A program made the position numbers and the translations under genes. Shown one piece after another: positions 18,521-26,742 of a stretch of DNA of 64,000 nucleotides. How positions within the stretch are numbered: the first letter of the stretch is position 1; each line of letters opens with the position of its first letter. The notes beneath the pieces are model-generated. The model did not search any database. It worked only from the letters and a program-made list of their open reading frames with translations, and was not told the origin of the DNA. The stretch is from Nocardia sp. NBC_00565 (lineage in GTDB: Bacteria; Actinomycetota; Actinomycetes; Mycobacteriales; Mycobacteriaceae), in contig NZ_CP107785.1 of the NCBI RefSeq assembly GCF_036345915.1, forward strand, positions 6,014,001 to 6,078,000, in the 5' to 3' direction.

Positions 18521-20161
18521 CTAGCGCGGAGGCGAACCCGCGGTTTGTCCCGAATGCTGACCGCCCTGGCTGTCGGAGCGCGATACCTCGGTGACACCGG
18601 GGACCCGGTTCTCCACGACGAAGGCAGCGCGGGTCGAGATGGGGGCGCCGGGTCGGTGGATGTAGGGGACCACACGAAAGTCGTTGTGCCACAGGCCGTG
18701 ATCCAAGGAGGCTCGGGAGTAACCACGTTGGGCGTTGAAGAATTTCAGGTCGGGGTTGGCGGATAGCAGGGTGTGGCCGGTGGGGGTCATATCGGTTCCA
18801 TTGCCGCCGGTGGTTATCGAGGTTCCGATGAATTCGGAAGCTACGACTGGGGATTCGGGGGCGGCATAGTCGGAGCGGAGGTTGGCGGCGTGGTTCTGGT
18901 GGCGGTCGCCGGTGATCACTACGAGGTTGTGGACATTGCGGTCGGCGGCGGCGCCGAGGATGGTATTGCGGTCGGATACATATCCGTCCCAGGAGTCGGT
19001 GCCGGTGGCGACGCCGGGGCCGAGGTCGAAGTCGGATTGGGCCATGGAGACCTGGTTGCCGAGGATCTGCCAGCGGGCGGTGGAGTTGGTGAAGCCGTCG
19101 ATCAGCCAATCTCGTTGTTGTGCACCGAGAATCGTGCGATCGGCGGCGAAGCGGTCGGGGCAGTCCGCGACCAGGCCGCCGTCGCCGCAGGCCTGCGCGG
19201 TGCGGTATTGGCGAGTGTCGAGCATGGTGATTTCGGCGAGGTCGCCGAAGGCGTAGCGACGGTGGATGTGCATGGTGGAGCCGGAGGGCAGGGCCGCGAT
19301 GCGCAACGGCTGATGTTCGTACAGCGCTTGGAAGGCGGCGGCGCGGCGGCCGCGAAAGAGCTTGGGGATGCGGTAGATATCGAACCCGAGGCCGGGCGAG
19401 TCTCCCGCCCAATTGTTGTCGAGCTCGTGATCGTCGAAGGTGACCAGCCAGGGGAAGGCGGCGTGGGCGTTTCGCAACGGCTGCTCGGCCTTGGCCTGCG
19501 CGTAGCGCAGTCGGTAGCCGGGTAGGTCGACGGCTTCGGCTTGGAATTGCGGCTCCACCGACACGCCTTCGCGGCCGCGCGTCCAGCCCCGTTCGTAGAT
19601 GTAATCACCGAGGTGCACAACCAGATCGAGGTCTTCGGCGCTCATGTGCTCGTAGGCGGTGTAGTAGCCGGATGTCCATGATTGGCAGGACGCGAAGGCG
19701 AAACGCATGCGTGCGGTGGGCTGCCCCAGCGCGGGTGCGGTGCGGGTCCGGCCGACCGGTGAGATCGCCGAGCCCGCACGAAATCGGTAGAAATACCAGC
19801 GATTGGGCTCTAGCCCGCGCACTTCGGGGTGCACGGAATGCGCGAGCTCGCGGGTCGCGACCGCTGTCCCCCGCGTCGCCACCTGCCGAAACTGCTCGTC
19901 ATGGGCTACCTCGTAATCGACGGTCACCGGATGTTGTGCCATGCCGCCGAGCCCATCGGGAGCGAACGGATCGGGAGCCAACCGCGTCCACAACACCACG
20001 CCATCCGAGGTCGGATCACCCGATGCAACCCCGAGAGTAAAAGGGTCCCCCAGCCGCCGCGGCGCCCGGAACCACCCGCTACTCGCCGCCGACGTACCAA
20101 CCAGCACCGCAACCGCTCCAGCGGTGCCGGATCTCAACAACTGCCGCCGAGACAGGCCCAT
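18521..20161 (-). CDS. phoD: PhoD-family alkaline phosphatase/phosphodiesterase, Tat-exported
   Basis: The 546-residue protein begins with a twin-arginine signal (SRRQLLRSGTAGAVAVLVG). It carries the PhoD landmarks GVASGDPTSDGVVLWTRL, SCQSWTSGYY, HLGDYIYERG, TFDDHELDNNW and VITGDRHQN. These supply the metal-binding Asp, Asn and His residues of this calcium/iron-dependent enzyme class. It releases phosphate from phosphodiesters outside the membrane. It stands alone, convergent with the membrane-protein gene. No Pho box was identified. Confidence 0.93.
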   Translation of the reverse strand: MGLSRRQLLRSGTAGAVAVLVGTSAASSGWFRAPRRLGDPFTLGVASGDPTSDGVVLWTRLAPDPFAPDGLGGMAQHPVTVDYEVAHDEQFRQVATRGTAVATRELAHSVHPEVRGLEPNRWYFYRFRAGSAISPVGRTRTAPALGQPTARMRFAFASCQSWTSGYYTAYEHMSAEDLDLVVHLGDYIYERGWTRGREGVSVEPQFQAEAVDLPGYRLRYAQAKAEQPLRNAHAAFPWLVTFDDHELDNNWAGDSPGLGFDIYRIPKLFRGRRAAAFQALYEHQPLRIAALPSGSTMHIHRRYAFGDLAEITMLDTRQYRTAQACGDGGLVADCPDRFAADRTILGAQQRDWLIDGFTNSTARWQILGNQVSMAQSDFDLGPGVATGTDSWDGYVSDRNTILGAAADRNVHNLVVITGDRHQNHAANLRSDYAAPESPVVASEFIGTSITTGGNGTDMTPTGHTLLSANPDLKFFNAQRGYSRASLDHGLWHNDFRVVPYIHRPGAPISTRAAFVVENRVPGVTEVSRSDSQGGQHSGQTAGSPPR

Positions 20162-20548
20162 ACGTCAGGGTAGCGAGTAGACCACCGGAGCCATCCGGTT
20201 CGGACTATCGGTGCGGCTACCCCCGTCAACAGCGCAGGCCGTGCGATACTGCTGTTCCCGCCGCCCAGGCGGCGCTTCGCGCGACCCCCGGACATCGCGT
20301 TCTCCGTGTCCGATCCAAAGCTCAGAGCACGTTGGTAACATCATTCTCCCAATCAGAGAACGACGCTCGCGCGCCGATCGGAGGCCTGCCATGAACCATC
20401 GCCAGTGGATGCGCGCGGACCAGGACCCGCAGCGCGGCTCGCTACCGGGATAGGTCCTGTCCCACTCATCGGGCGCGCCCGGGACGATCTCGCTATGAGC
20501 ACTATTGTGACCATCGCCTCTATCGCTGGGGGTGATTGAAGGAGTATA
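20162..20548. other. Intergenic region with two candidate leader peptides, upstream of the AurF-like gene
   Basis: About 390 bases between the divergent phoD and AurF-like genes hold no recognisable protein. Two very short frames stand out: ATG 20391-20453 (20 codons) with an excellent GGAGG site 6 bases upstream, and ATG 20495-20539 (14 codons) whose TGA merges into the AurF ribosome site. I see no clear terminator or long palindrome. Confidence 0.4.
20391..20453 (+). CDS. Possible 20-residue leader peptide
   Basis: The frame reads MNHRQWMRADQDPQRGSLPG and is preceded by GGAGG with a 6-base spacer, a better ribosome site than many real genes here. It could be a leader peptide controlling the downstream operon, the remnant of a deleted gene, or chance. 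No attenuator hairpin is evident. Confidence 0.25.
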   Translation: MNHRQWMRADQDPQRGSLPG

Positions 20549-21436
20549 ATGACGTCTTCTGATAGTGACGCGTTGTTCAAGGCCCTACTGGGCTCGGCTA
20601 CTCGACTTTCCTTCGACCCGAGAGACCCCCTGGTCTACGAACCTGGATCGAATGACAGCCGGCTTCATGGGATGACGCCCGAGTGGTCACCGCTGTTCGG
20701 AACTCGAACTTGGGCAGGCATGTCCGAGGATGAGCGGATTCGGCTCACCAGATGCGAGGTTGCCCAGTTCCTGGGCGTTGGAATTTGGCTGGAAATGGGG
20801 CTACAGGTAGCACTGTTGCGTAAAAATCATAGTTCGGACCCGGCGCGGCCCGACGTCAAATTCCTGTTCAACGAGTGCGCGGACGAGAATCTGCATTCGT
20901 TGATGTTGGTCAATGCTGTCGACAGCATCGGATCGCGTTTCTATCCACGTGACCGCATACTTTCCGTCCTCGGATTTCTGTTTCGGTCGTTCGCCTGGGA
21001 GGAGGCGGCGTATGGAATCGTCCTGGCCGGAGAAGAGATTTTCGATGTCATGCAACGCGACTGGATGGCGAGCGAAAACGTCGCCGAGCCCATTCGCCGG
21101 ACTTCTTATATCCACGTTGTCGAAGAATCCAGGCACATGGTGTTCGCGCGCCGAAAGATTCGCGACCGGCTGGCCGGAACTTCAAGTCTTCGACGTTATT
21201 TCAGTTCGCTGGTCATCGCGATAGGCACGCACGTGATAGCGAAGAGCTTGATAAATCGCAGAGTGTATGAAGATCTGGGCTTGGACTGGAATGCGGTAAA
21301 GCTCGATATCGATGCCAATGAACACCACAGGATGATGTTCCGAAAGGCTGCCGAGCCCTTTATAGAATTTATGAACAAAGAAGGTCTGCTGAATTCGAGC
21401 GCGCGCTGGGTTTACCGGAAGTCGAATCTTCTCTAG
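20549..21436 (+). CDS. AurF-like non-haem diiron oxygenase (p-aminobenzoate N-oxygenase family)
   Basis: The 295-residue protein has the ligand set of AurF/CmlI-type N-oxygenases: Glu82, Glu113-x2-His116, Glu162 and His189-x3-Glu193-x2-His196. Spacings after the first helix closely match those I recall for AurF. Such enzymes oxidise aryl amines to nitro groups or catalyse related O2 reactions. The ribosome site GAAGGAG precedes ATG 20549. The FprB-like reductase gene follows after 14 bases and is a plausible electron donor. Base composition is lower in GC than the neighbours. The substrate cannot be told from sequence. Confidence 0.82.
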   Translation: MTSSDSDALFKALLGSATRLSFDPRDPLVYEPGSNDSRLHGMTPEWSPLFGTRTWAGMSEDERIRLTRCEVAQFLGVGIWLEMGLQVALLRKNHSSDPARPDVKFLFNECADENLHSLMLVNAVDSIGSRFYPRDRILSVLGFLFRSFAWEEAAYGIVLAGEEIFDVMQRDWMASENVAEPIRRTSYIHVVEESRHMVFARRKIRDRLAGTSSLRRYFSSLVIAIGTHVIAKSLINRRVYEDLGLDWNAVKLDIDANEHHRMMFRKAAEPFIEFMNKEGLLNSSARWVYRKSNLL

Positions 21437-21450
21437 ACAGGTCAGGGTAA

Positions 21451-22881
21451 TTGGCACACGTTATCTTGGGGCACTGCTGTAAGGATGCGTCTTGTGTCAA
21501 GGCGTGTCCGCAGAACTGTATCCACCCAGCCCCGGGTGAGCCCGGTTTCGAAACTGCGGAAACACTGCACATAGACGCTCGGTCATGTATCGACTGCACC
21601 GCCTGTGTGGACGCGTGCCCGGCCTCCGCCATCAAACCCGAGGGTGCGCTCACCATCGCCGAGAATCGGTACGCCGTCCGGAGCAGAGAGTTCTTCGCGC
21701 CGAAACCGGTCTTCCTCGGCCCGGCGCCGCAGCGCGCGAGCTTCGAGCAACCATTGGGAAGCCCGTACGATCGGCTGCGGATCGCCGTCATCGGGTCGGG
21801 ACCGGCAGCTCTGTATACAGTGCGCGAATTGCTGCGCCGATCGAGTTCGGTCCGCGTCACGGTGTTCGAACAGCACGGCGAGATCGGGGGCCTGCTGCGC
21901 AGGGCCGTCTCGCGTGACCATGCCGAGATTCGAGATATGATCCGGCTCTTCGAAGTGCCGTTCAAGGATGACCGTGTCGAAATTGTCTTCAACACCGAAG
22001 TCGGTATCGACGTTTCCGTTGCCGACCTCAGAACCAGCTTCGACGCCGTAGTGCTGGCGTCCGGCGCGTTGGAACCGCGGAAAATCGGTTTCGCTGACAC
22101 AATGCGTCGCGTTGGGGTATATGAGGCGAAGGACATCCTATTCGCCGAGAATTGCGGCTTGTCCGACCCACTCTCGCATGGACCTATCGGACCCAAGTGC
22201 GTAGTCGTCGGCGCGGGAAATGTGGCACTCGATGTTGTCAGACATGTCTCGCGGATTCGCGCCGGTGCCGCTCGCGGAGAAATGGTGACGGACCTGGTCG
22301 TTTTGTCGCGGTCGGCTCCGGAACGTACATCGTTCACACCGTCGGCGCTCTATGAGCTTCTCGATCTCGAGGATATCGAAGTGCTGCTCGACGGGGCCGG
22401 AACCGCCGTGAACGCGCGCGCGACCAGTCCACTACTTCGGGATATTTCGAAATTACCTACCGTCGATATTTCCGACGACGGCAACCTGTCGAAGGTATAT
22501 CGGGGCAAGCTTCGTGTCATCTTATCCTTCGGAAACGATGTGACAAATATCGAAGGAACGAGCCTCGGGGAACTTGCCGTAGTAACAGCCTCGGGACGAA
22601 GGTTGATCGCGAACTCGGTGATCTGCGCGGCAGGCTTCACGACCAAGGAGATCGACGGTATCCCAGTGAGCGAGAACGGGGCCGTGCTGAATCGGCGAGG
22701 AAAAGTGGTCTCGCGCGAGACCGGCGAACCGCTCGAGCGGTTGTACGTTGTCGGCTGGGCGAAACGGGGCGCCACCGGCGGAGTAGGCGACAACCGCGTC
22801 TGCGCGACGGAAACGGTTGCGCAGTTGGCAGCGGACCTCGCAGCGGACCGCCCTCATCCGACACCGACCTGCTTGATTTGA
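21451..22881 (+). CDS. FprB-like ferredoxin/ferredoxin-NADP reductase fusion
   Basis: The N-terminal 60 or so residues form a two-cluster ferredoxin: CCKDASCVKACPQNC, then CIDCTACVDACP. They are fused to an adrenodoxin-reductase-like flavoprotein with the FAD-binding GSGPAALYTVREL near residue 116 and an NADP-site motif VVGAGNVALDVVRH. The order and N-terminal sequence resemble M. tuberculosis FprB, but the protein is shorter (476 residues). It should pass electrons from NADPH through its own ferredoxin domain, presumably to the diiron oxygenase upstream. The start is TTG 21451 after AGGTCAGGG. Confidence 0.87.
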   Translation: MAHVILGHCCKDASCVKACPQNCIHPAPGEPGFETAETLHIDARSCIDCTACVDACPASAIKPEGALTIAENRYAVRSREFFAPKPVFLGPAPQRASFEQPLGSPYDRLRIAVIGSGPAALYTVRELLRRSSSVRVTVFEQHGEIGGLLRRAVSRDHAEIRDMIRLFEVPFKDDRVEIVFNTEVGIDVSVADLRTSFDAVVLASGALEPRKIGFADTMRRVGVYEAKDILFAENCGLSDPLSHGPIGPKCVVVGAGNVALDVVRHVSRIRAGAARGEMVTDLVVLSRSAPERTSFTPSALYELLDLEDIEVLLDGAGTAVNARATSPLLRDISKLPTVDISDDGNLSKVYRGKLRVILSFGNDVTNIEGTSLGELAVVTASGRRLIANSVICAAGFTTKEIDGIPVSENGAVLNRRGKVVSRETGEPLERLYVVGWAKRGATGGVGDNRVCATETVAQLAADLAADRPHPTPTCLI

Positions 22882-23018
22882 ACCGCGCCACTCGACTGAA
22901 CCCACTGGATGATGCTGCCCCGTGGCAAGTTTCGGACGTGCTGGTGGGGTTACCACCTAGAGTGAGGGAACGGCGCGATGGCGGTTGTGCCGTACATCGC
23001 GTTGCGGAGAAGGGCCCC

Positions 23019-23561
23019 GTGTCAGCTGCGTTGGAGAATGAAGAAGGATTTGCGTTCGTCACGATGGGGCTGGGGTGGGACCCCGAAGCCCTTCGGTGGC
23101 TGGGCGGTAAGCCAGATATCGACCTGAATGCCGCAGCGCTGTTGTTCACCGGCGACTCCATCGCGGATGTCGTTTACCACGAACAACTTGCGTCGCAGGA
23201 CGGGGCGGTTCGGCTGCTCGGAGACAACACGACCGGGGAGGGTGAAGGGGACGACGAACTGATCACCGTCGACCTGACCCGACTGCCGCCGACGGTGACC
23301 ACCGTGTGCTTCGTCATCACTTCCTACACGGGCCAACCGTTCGGACAGATCCAGAATGCGTTCTGCCGCTTGATCGATGGCATGTCGAACACCGAATTCG
23401 CCCGCTACGAACTGGACGGCGGTCGCGGATCGACCGGCTTCGTCATGGGCAAACTGTTCCGCTCCGCACAGGGCTTGTGGTTGTACCAGCCGATCGCCGA
23501 AACAATTCAGGCGAAGCACCCCGTCGAAGCCGTCCACCAACTCGCCCCCTACCTGCCCTGA
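23019..23561 (+). CDS. TerD-family (tellurium/stress) protein
   Basis: The core of TerD is present: VTMGLGWD, PDIDLNAAALLF (usually DxDLDAS in TerD), DNTTGEGEGDDELITVDL, a strand with VITSYTGQPFGQIQNAFCRL and ARYEL. TerD domains bind calcium and occur in stress or chemical-defence operons. The frame stays open back to TTG 22878, which overlaps the reductase stop. GTG 23019, however, has GGAGAAGGG in front and gives the usual TerD length of 180 residues. It may be the third gene of the diiron oxygenase operon. Confidence 0.8.
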   Translation: MSAALENEEGFAFVTMGLGWDPEALRWLGGKPDIDLNAAALLFTGDSIADVVYHEQLASQDGAVRLLGDNTTGEGEGDDELITVDLTRLPPTVTTVCFVITSYTGQPFGQIQNAFCRLIDGMSNTEFARYELDGGRGSTGFVMGKLFRSAQGLWLYQPIAETIQAKHPVEAVHQLAPYLP

Positions 23562-23617
23562 CCTGCCACCCGGCCCCGGGTATACGCCGACGAAAGGCGA
23601 CAATCCCGCGCGACCGG

Positions 23618-24229
23618 TCACCCACGCAGAGCCGCGGCGAGCGCGGGATTGAGCGAAAGCGCAAGGGCGAGTAGCGATTCGACCAGCAGATCGACCAACT
23701 GCGCCCGGATGATCGTCTCGTTGCGCAGCCAAGTGAGGGTGGTCTCCTCCACGAAGGCGATCCAGCCCCGCATGGCAAGGGTCAGGCGTGGACGCTCGGC
23801 GTCATCGATCGGCACCGGCGCTTCGGTGAGAATGATGCCGATAATGGCGTCGCGGGTCTGGTCGACCAGTGGAACCAGTTCCGGAGTAACGCTGGCGGGA
23901 CCGCGCAGCAGCGATACGTAGGAGTTGCGGTTCTCGCTGACATAGTCGATATACCGCTCGATCGAGTCGCGCAGCATCTCGAACACACCGAGCGAGCGGT
24001 CGGGCGCGACGCGCTCCAGCAGCTCGGCGTTCGCCTGCCGGACGATCGCCGACTGGAAGTCCTGTTTCGTCGGAAAGTAGTGGAAGAGCAGTCCGCGGGA
24101 GATCCCCGCCGCTTCGGCGATCTCGGTGATCGAGATGTCTTCGATGGCGCGTTCGCCAAGCATCTTGGTGCCCAAGGTGATCAGCTGCGTGCGACGTTCT
24201 TCCGGGCTGAGGCGGGTTCGCTTCACCAT
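23618..24229 (-). CDS. TetR family regulator of the monooxygenase operon
   Basis: The protein has a TetR HTH near the N-terminus: IEDISITEIAEAAGISRGLL then HYFPTKQDF. A helical ligand-binding domain follows, 203 residues in total. ATG 24229 is chosen; GTG 24253 is an alternative that adds 8 residues. It is divergent from the Baeyer-Villiger monooxygenase gene, and an 18-bp palindrome at 24271-24288 lies between them. In M. tuberculosis the comparable mymA operon is controlled by an AraC-type regulator, so control has been rewired here (inference). Confidence 0.9.
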   Translation of the reverse strand: MVKRTRLSPEERRTQLITLGTKMLGERAIEDISITEIAEAAGISRGLLFHYFPTKQDFQSAIVRQANAELLERVAPDRSLGVFEMLRDSIERYIDYVSENRNSYVSLLRGPASVTPELVPLVDQTRDAIIGIILTEAPVPIDDAERPRLTLAMRGWIAFVEETTLTWLRNETIIRAQLVDLLVESLLALALSLNPALAAALRG

Positions 24230-24270
24230 GTCACCGACACCTTTGCTACGCACACCGACATCCTACTGAA

Positions 24271-24288
24271 CAACAGTCAATACTGTTG
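24271..24288. promoter_or_regulatory. Probable TetR operator in the divergent promoter region
   Basis: This is a perfect inverted repeat CAACAGT-CAAT-ACTGTTG, 7-4-7. It lies 42 bases upstream of the TetR start chosen here and 34 bases upstream of the monooxygenase ATG. Confidence 0.65.
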
Positions 24289-24321
24289 ACTCATGCTCAA
24301 TAAGACCGTACGCTCGCTTAT

Positions 24322-25863
24322 ATGAGTCGTAGGGTTACAGACAAAGCTGTCGGCGACCGGCCAGCCCGCCACGTCGAGACCATCATCATCGGCAGCGGAT
24401 TCGCTGGTCTGGGCCTGGCGATCCGGCTGAGCCAGCAGGGCCGCAATGACTACCTGGTGCTGGAACGCGGCAGCGATGTCGGCGGCACCTGGCGCGACAA
24501 CACCTATCCGGGTGCAGCCTGCGACGTGCCATCACAGCTGTACTCGTATTCCTTCGCACTGAACCCGAACTGGTCGCGCTCGTTCTCCAAGCAGGGCGAG
24601 ATCCAGCAATACATCCAGGGCGTCGCGAAGCGGTGCAACGTGCTCGACAAGCACCTGTTCAACTGCGATGTGACCCACGCGCGCTGGCACAACGCCACCA
24701 ACCTGTGGCAGATCGAGTCCAGTCAGGGCAGCTTCACCGCGAACACCCTGGTCTCGGCGGTCGGCGGACTGTGCGAACCCGCGCTGCCGGATATCAAGGG
24801 CATCAACGGTTTCGAGGGCGAACTCTTCCACTCGGCCCGCTGGAACCACGATGCCGACCTGACCGGCAAGCGCGTCGCCATCATCGGCACCGGCGCTTCG
24901 TCCATCCAGATCGTGCCGTCCATCGCGCCGAAGGTCGCGCACCTGGACGTCTACCAGCGCACCGCGCCGTGGCTGCTCCCCCGTATGGACCGCCCGTACA
25001 CGCTGCCCGAGCGTCTCGCCTTCCGGCACATCCCCGGTTTCCAGCGACTCTCGCGCGCGGCCATCTACGCCGCCCGCGAGACCCAGGTGGTCGGACTGGC
25101 CAAGGTCCCCGCGCTGATGGAGATATTCGAGCTGATGGCGAAGGTCAAACTACGGCGTCAGATTCGCGATCCGGAGCTACGTGAGAAGGTCACCCCGGAC
25201 TTCCGGATCGGCTGCAAACGCATGCTGATCTCCAACGATTACTACCCGGCGCTGAGTCGCCCGAATGTGGACGTGGTCACCGACGGCATCGCCGAGGTGC
25301 GCAAGAATTCCATCGTCACCAAGGACGGCACCGAGCGCGAGATCGACGCCCTCATTGTCGCGACTGGTTTCCATGTCACCGATTCACCGGCGTACGACAC
25401 CATCGCCGGTAAGGACGGACGCACGCTCAGCGAGGTATTCGACGAGATCGGCCAGCAGGGCTACAAGGGTTCGGCCATCGCGAACTTCCCCAATATGTTC
25501 TTCCTGGTCGGCCCGAACGTCGGTCTGGGCCATACTTCGATGGTCTACATGATCGAATCGCAGATCAACTACATCGCCGACGCGCTGGCCACCGTCGACC
25601 GGCTCGGCCTGCGCACCGTCGAGGTCAAACGCGACGTGCAGGACTCCTATAACAAGGAAATTCAGGGCAAACTGGTGAAGAGCGTGTGGAACACCGGTGG
25701 CTGCGCCAGCTGGTACCTGGACAAGCACGGCAACAACACCACGCTGTGGCCGGATTTCACCTTCGAATTCCGCAGGCTCACGAAGAGCTTCGACGTCTCC
25801 GCCTACGACACGACGACCGTCGACACCTCCCGCGATGAATTGAAAGTGGTGGCAGCACAGTGA
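24322..25863 (+). CDS. Baeyer-Villiger-type flavin monooxygenase (MymA/EthA-like)
   Basis: The 513-residue protein has the FAD motif GSGFAGLGLAIRL near residue 22 and GTWRDNTYPGAACD. The Baeyer-Villiger fingerprint FEGELFHSARW (F-x-G-x3-H-x3-W) lies at about residues 164-174. An NADPH motif GTGASSIQ follows. It probably oxidises ketones or thio compounds using NADPH and O2. The next gene, an SDR, starts within its stop codon. Together with the esterase downstream this resembles the mymA-sadH-lipR set of mycobacteria, in a shuffled order. Confidence 0.93.
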   Translation: MSRRVTDKAVGDRPARHVETIIIGSGFAGLGLAIRLSQQGRNDYLVLERGSDVGGTWRDNTYPGAACDVPSQLYSYSFALNPNWSRSFSKQGEIQQYIQGVAKRCNVLDKHLFNCDVTHARWHNATNLWQIESSQGSFTANTLVSAVGGLCEPALPDIKGINGFEGELFHSARWNHDADLTGKRVAIIGTGASSIQIVPSIAPKVAHLDVYQRTAPWLLPRMDRPYTLPERLAFRHIPGFQRLSRAAIYAARETQVVGLAKVPALMEIFELMAKVKLRRQIRDPELREKVTPDFRIGCKRMLISNDYYPALSRPNVDVVTDGIAEVRKNSIVTKDGTEREIDALIVATGFHVTDSPAYDTIAGKDGRTLSEVFDEIGQQGYKGSAIANFPNMFFLVGPNVGLGHTSMVYMIESQINYIADALATVDRLGLRTVEVKRDVQDSYNKEIQGKLVKSVWNTGGCASWYLDKHGNNTTLWPDFTFEFRRLTKSFDVSAYDTTTVDTSRDELKVVAAQ

Positions 25864-26690
25864 GCGATGATGCTTACTTCAAAGGCAAAGTTTGCGTGAT
25901 CACGGGGGCGGGTTCCGGTATCGGTCGAGCACTCGCCGAGAACCTGGCCAAGCGCGGAGCCAAGCTCGCGCTCTCCGATATCGACACCGACGGCCTAGCC
26001 GAGACCGTGCGCCGCTGCGAGGTGTACGGGGCCGAGATCAAGTCCGACCGACTGAATGTGGTCGAGCGCGACGCCGTTCTGCTCTACGCCGACGCGGTCA
26101 AGGCACACTTCGGCAAGGTGCACCAGATCTACAACAACGCCGGCATCGCCTACCACGGTGAGGTGATCCGCTCGGAGTTCAAGGACATCGAGCGCATCAT
26201 GGATGTCGACTTCTGGGGCGTAGTCAACGGCACCAAGGCGTTCCTGCCGCTGCTGATCGAATCGGGCGAGGGCCACGTCGTCAACGTCTCCAGCCTGTTC
26301 GGCCTCATCGCGGTCCCCGGGCAGAGTGCTTACAACGCGGCCAAGTTCGCGGTGCGCGGATTCACCGAATCGCTGCGTCAGGAGATGCTGGTCGGCAAGC
26401 ATCCGGTCAAGGTGACCTGTGTGCATCCCGGCGGCATCAAAACCGCCGTCGCCCGCAACGCCACCTACGCCGATGGCATCGATGGCACGAGCGCCGCATC
26501 GATGTTCGACAAGAAGCTGGCCATTCACACGCCGGAGATGGCCGCGCAGACCATTACCGAAGGCGTCCGCAAGGGGCACGGCCGAGTGCTGATCGGCTGG
26601 GAGGCCAAGGTGCTGGATCTGTTCGTCCGGGTCACCGCCTCCGGCTACCAGCGCATCGCCGCCGCGGTGAACCGTCCCTTCCTGCCCTGA
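25860..26690 (+). CDS. Short-chain dehydrogenase/reductase (SadH-like)
   Basis: The protein has TGAGSGIGRALAENL for NAD(P) binding, YNNAGIAYHG, the catalytic Ser in NVSSLFG and the Tyr-x3-Lys motif YNAAK. Its 276 residues fit classical SDRs. The ATGA overlap with the monooxygenase shows co-translation. A SadH-type SDR in this context would interconvert the alcohol and ketone that the monooxygenase then uses (inference). Confidence 0.92.
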   Translation: MSDDAYFKGKVCVITGAGSGIGRALAENLAKRGAKLALSDIDTDGLAETVRRCEVYGAEIKSDRLNVVERDAVLLYADAVKAHFGKVHQIYNNAGIAYHGEVIRSEFKDIERIMDVDFWGVVNGTKAFLPLLIESGEGHVVNVSSLFGLIAVPGQSAYNAAKFAVRGFTESLRQEMLVGKHPVKVTCVHPGGIKTAVARNATYADGIDGTSAASMFDKKLAIHTPEMAAQTITEGVRKGHGRVLIGWEAKVLDLFVRVTASGYQRIAAAVNRPFLP

Positions 26691-26742
26691 GCCCTGCGGC
26701 CGGGGCGACCGGGCACGCACGCCCGGGAATCGAGGAAAACCT

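Noticed and set aside
18120..19412. 430-codon minus-strand frame
   Set aside because: It overlaps phoD and the small membrane-protein gene in another frame and is rich in Arg/Pro/His with no motif.
24288..24328. GACTCAT/ATGAGTC inverted repeat around the monooxygenase start
   Set aside because: Seven-base arms with a 27-base spacer reaching into the coding region are likely to be chance. The 18-bp palindrome next to it is the better operator.
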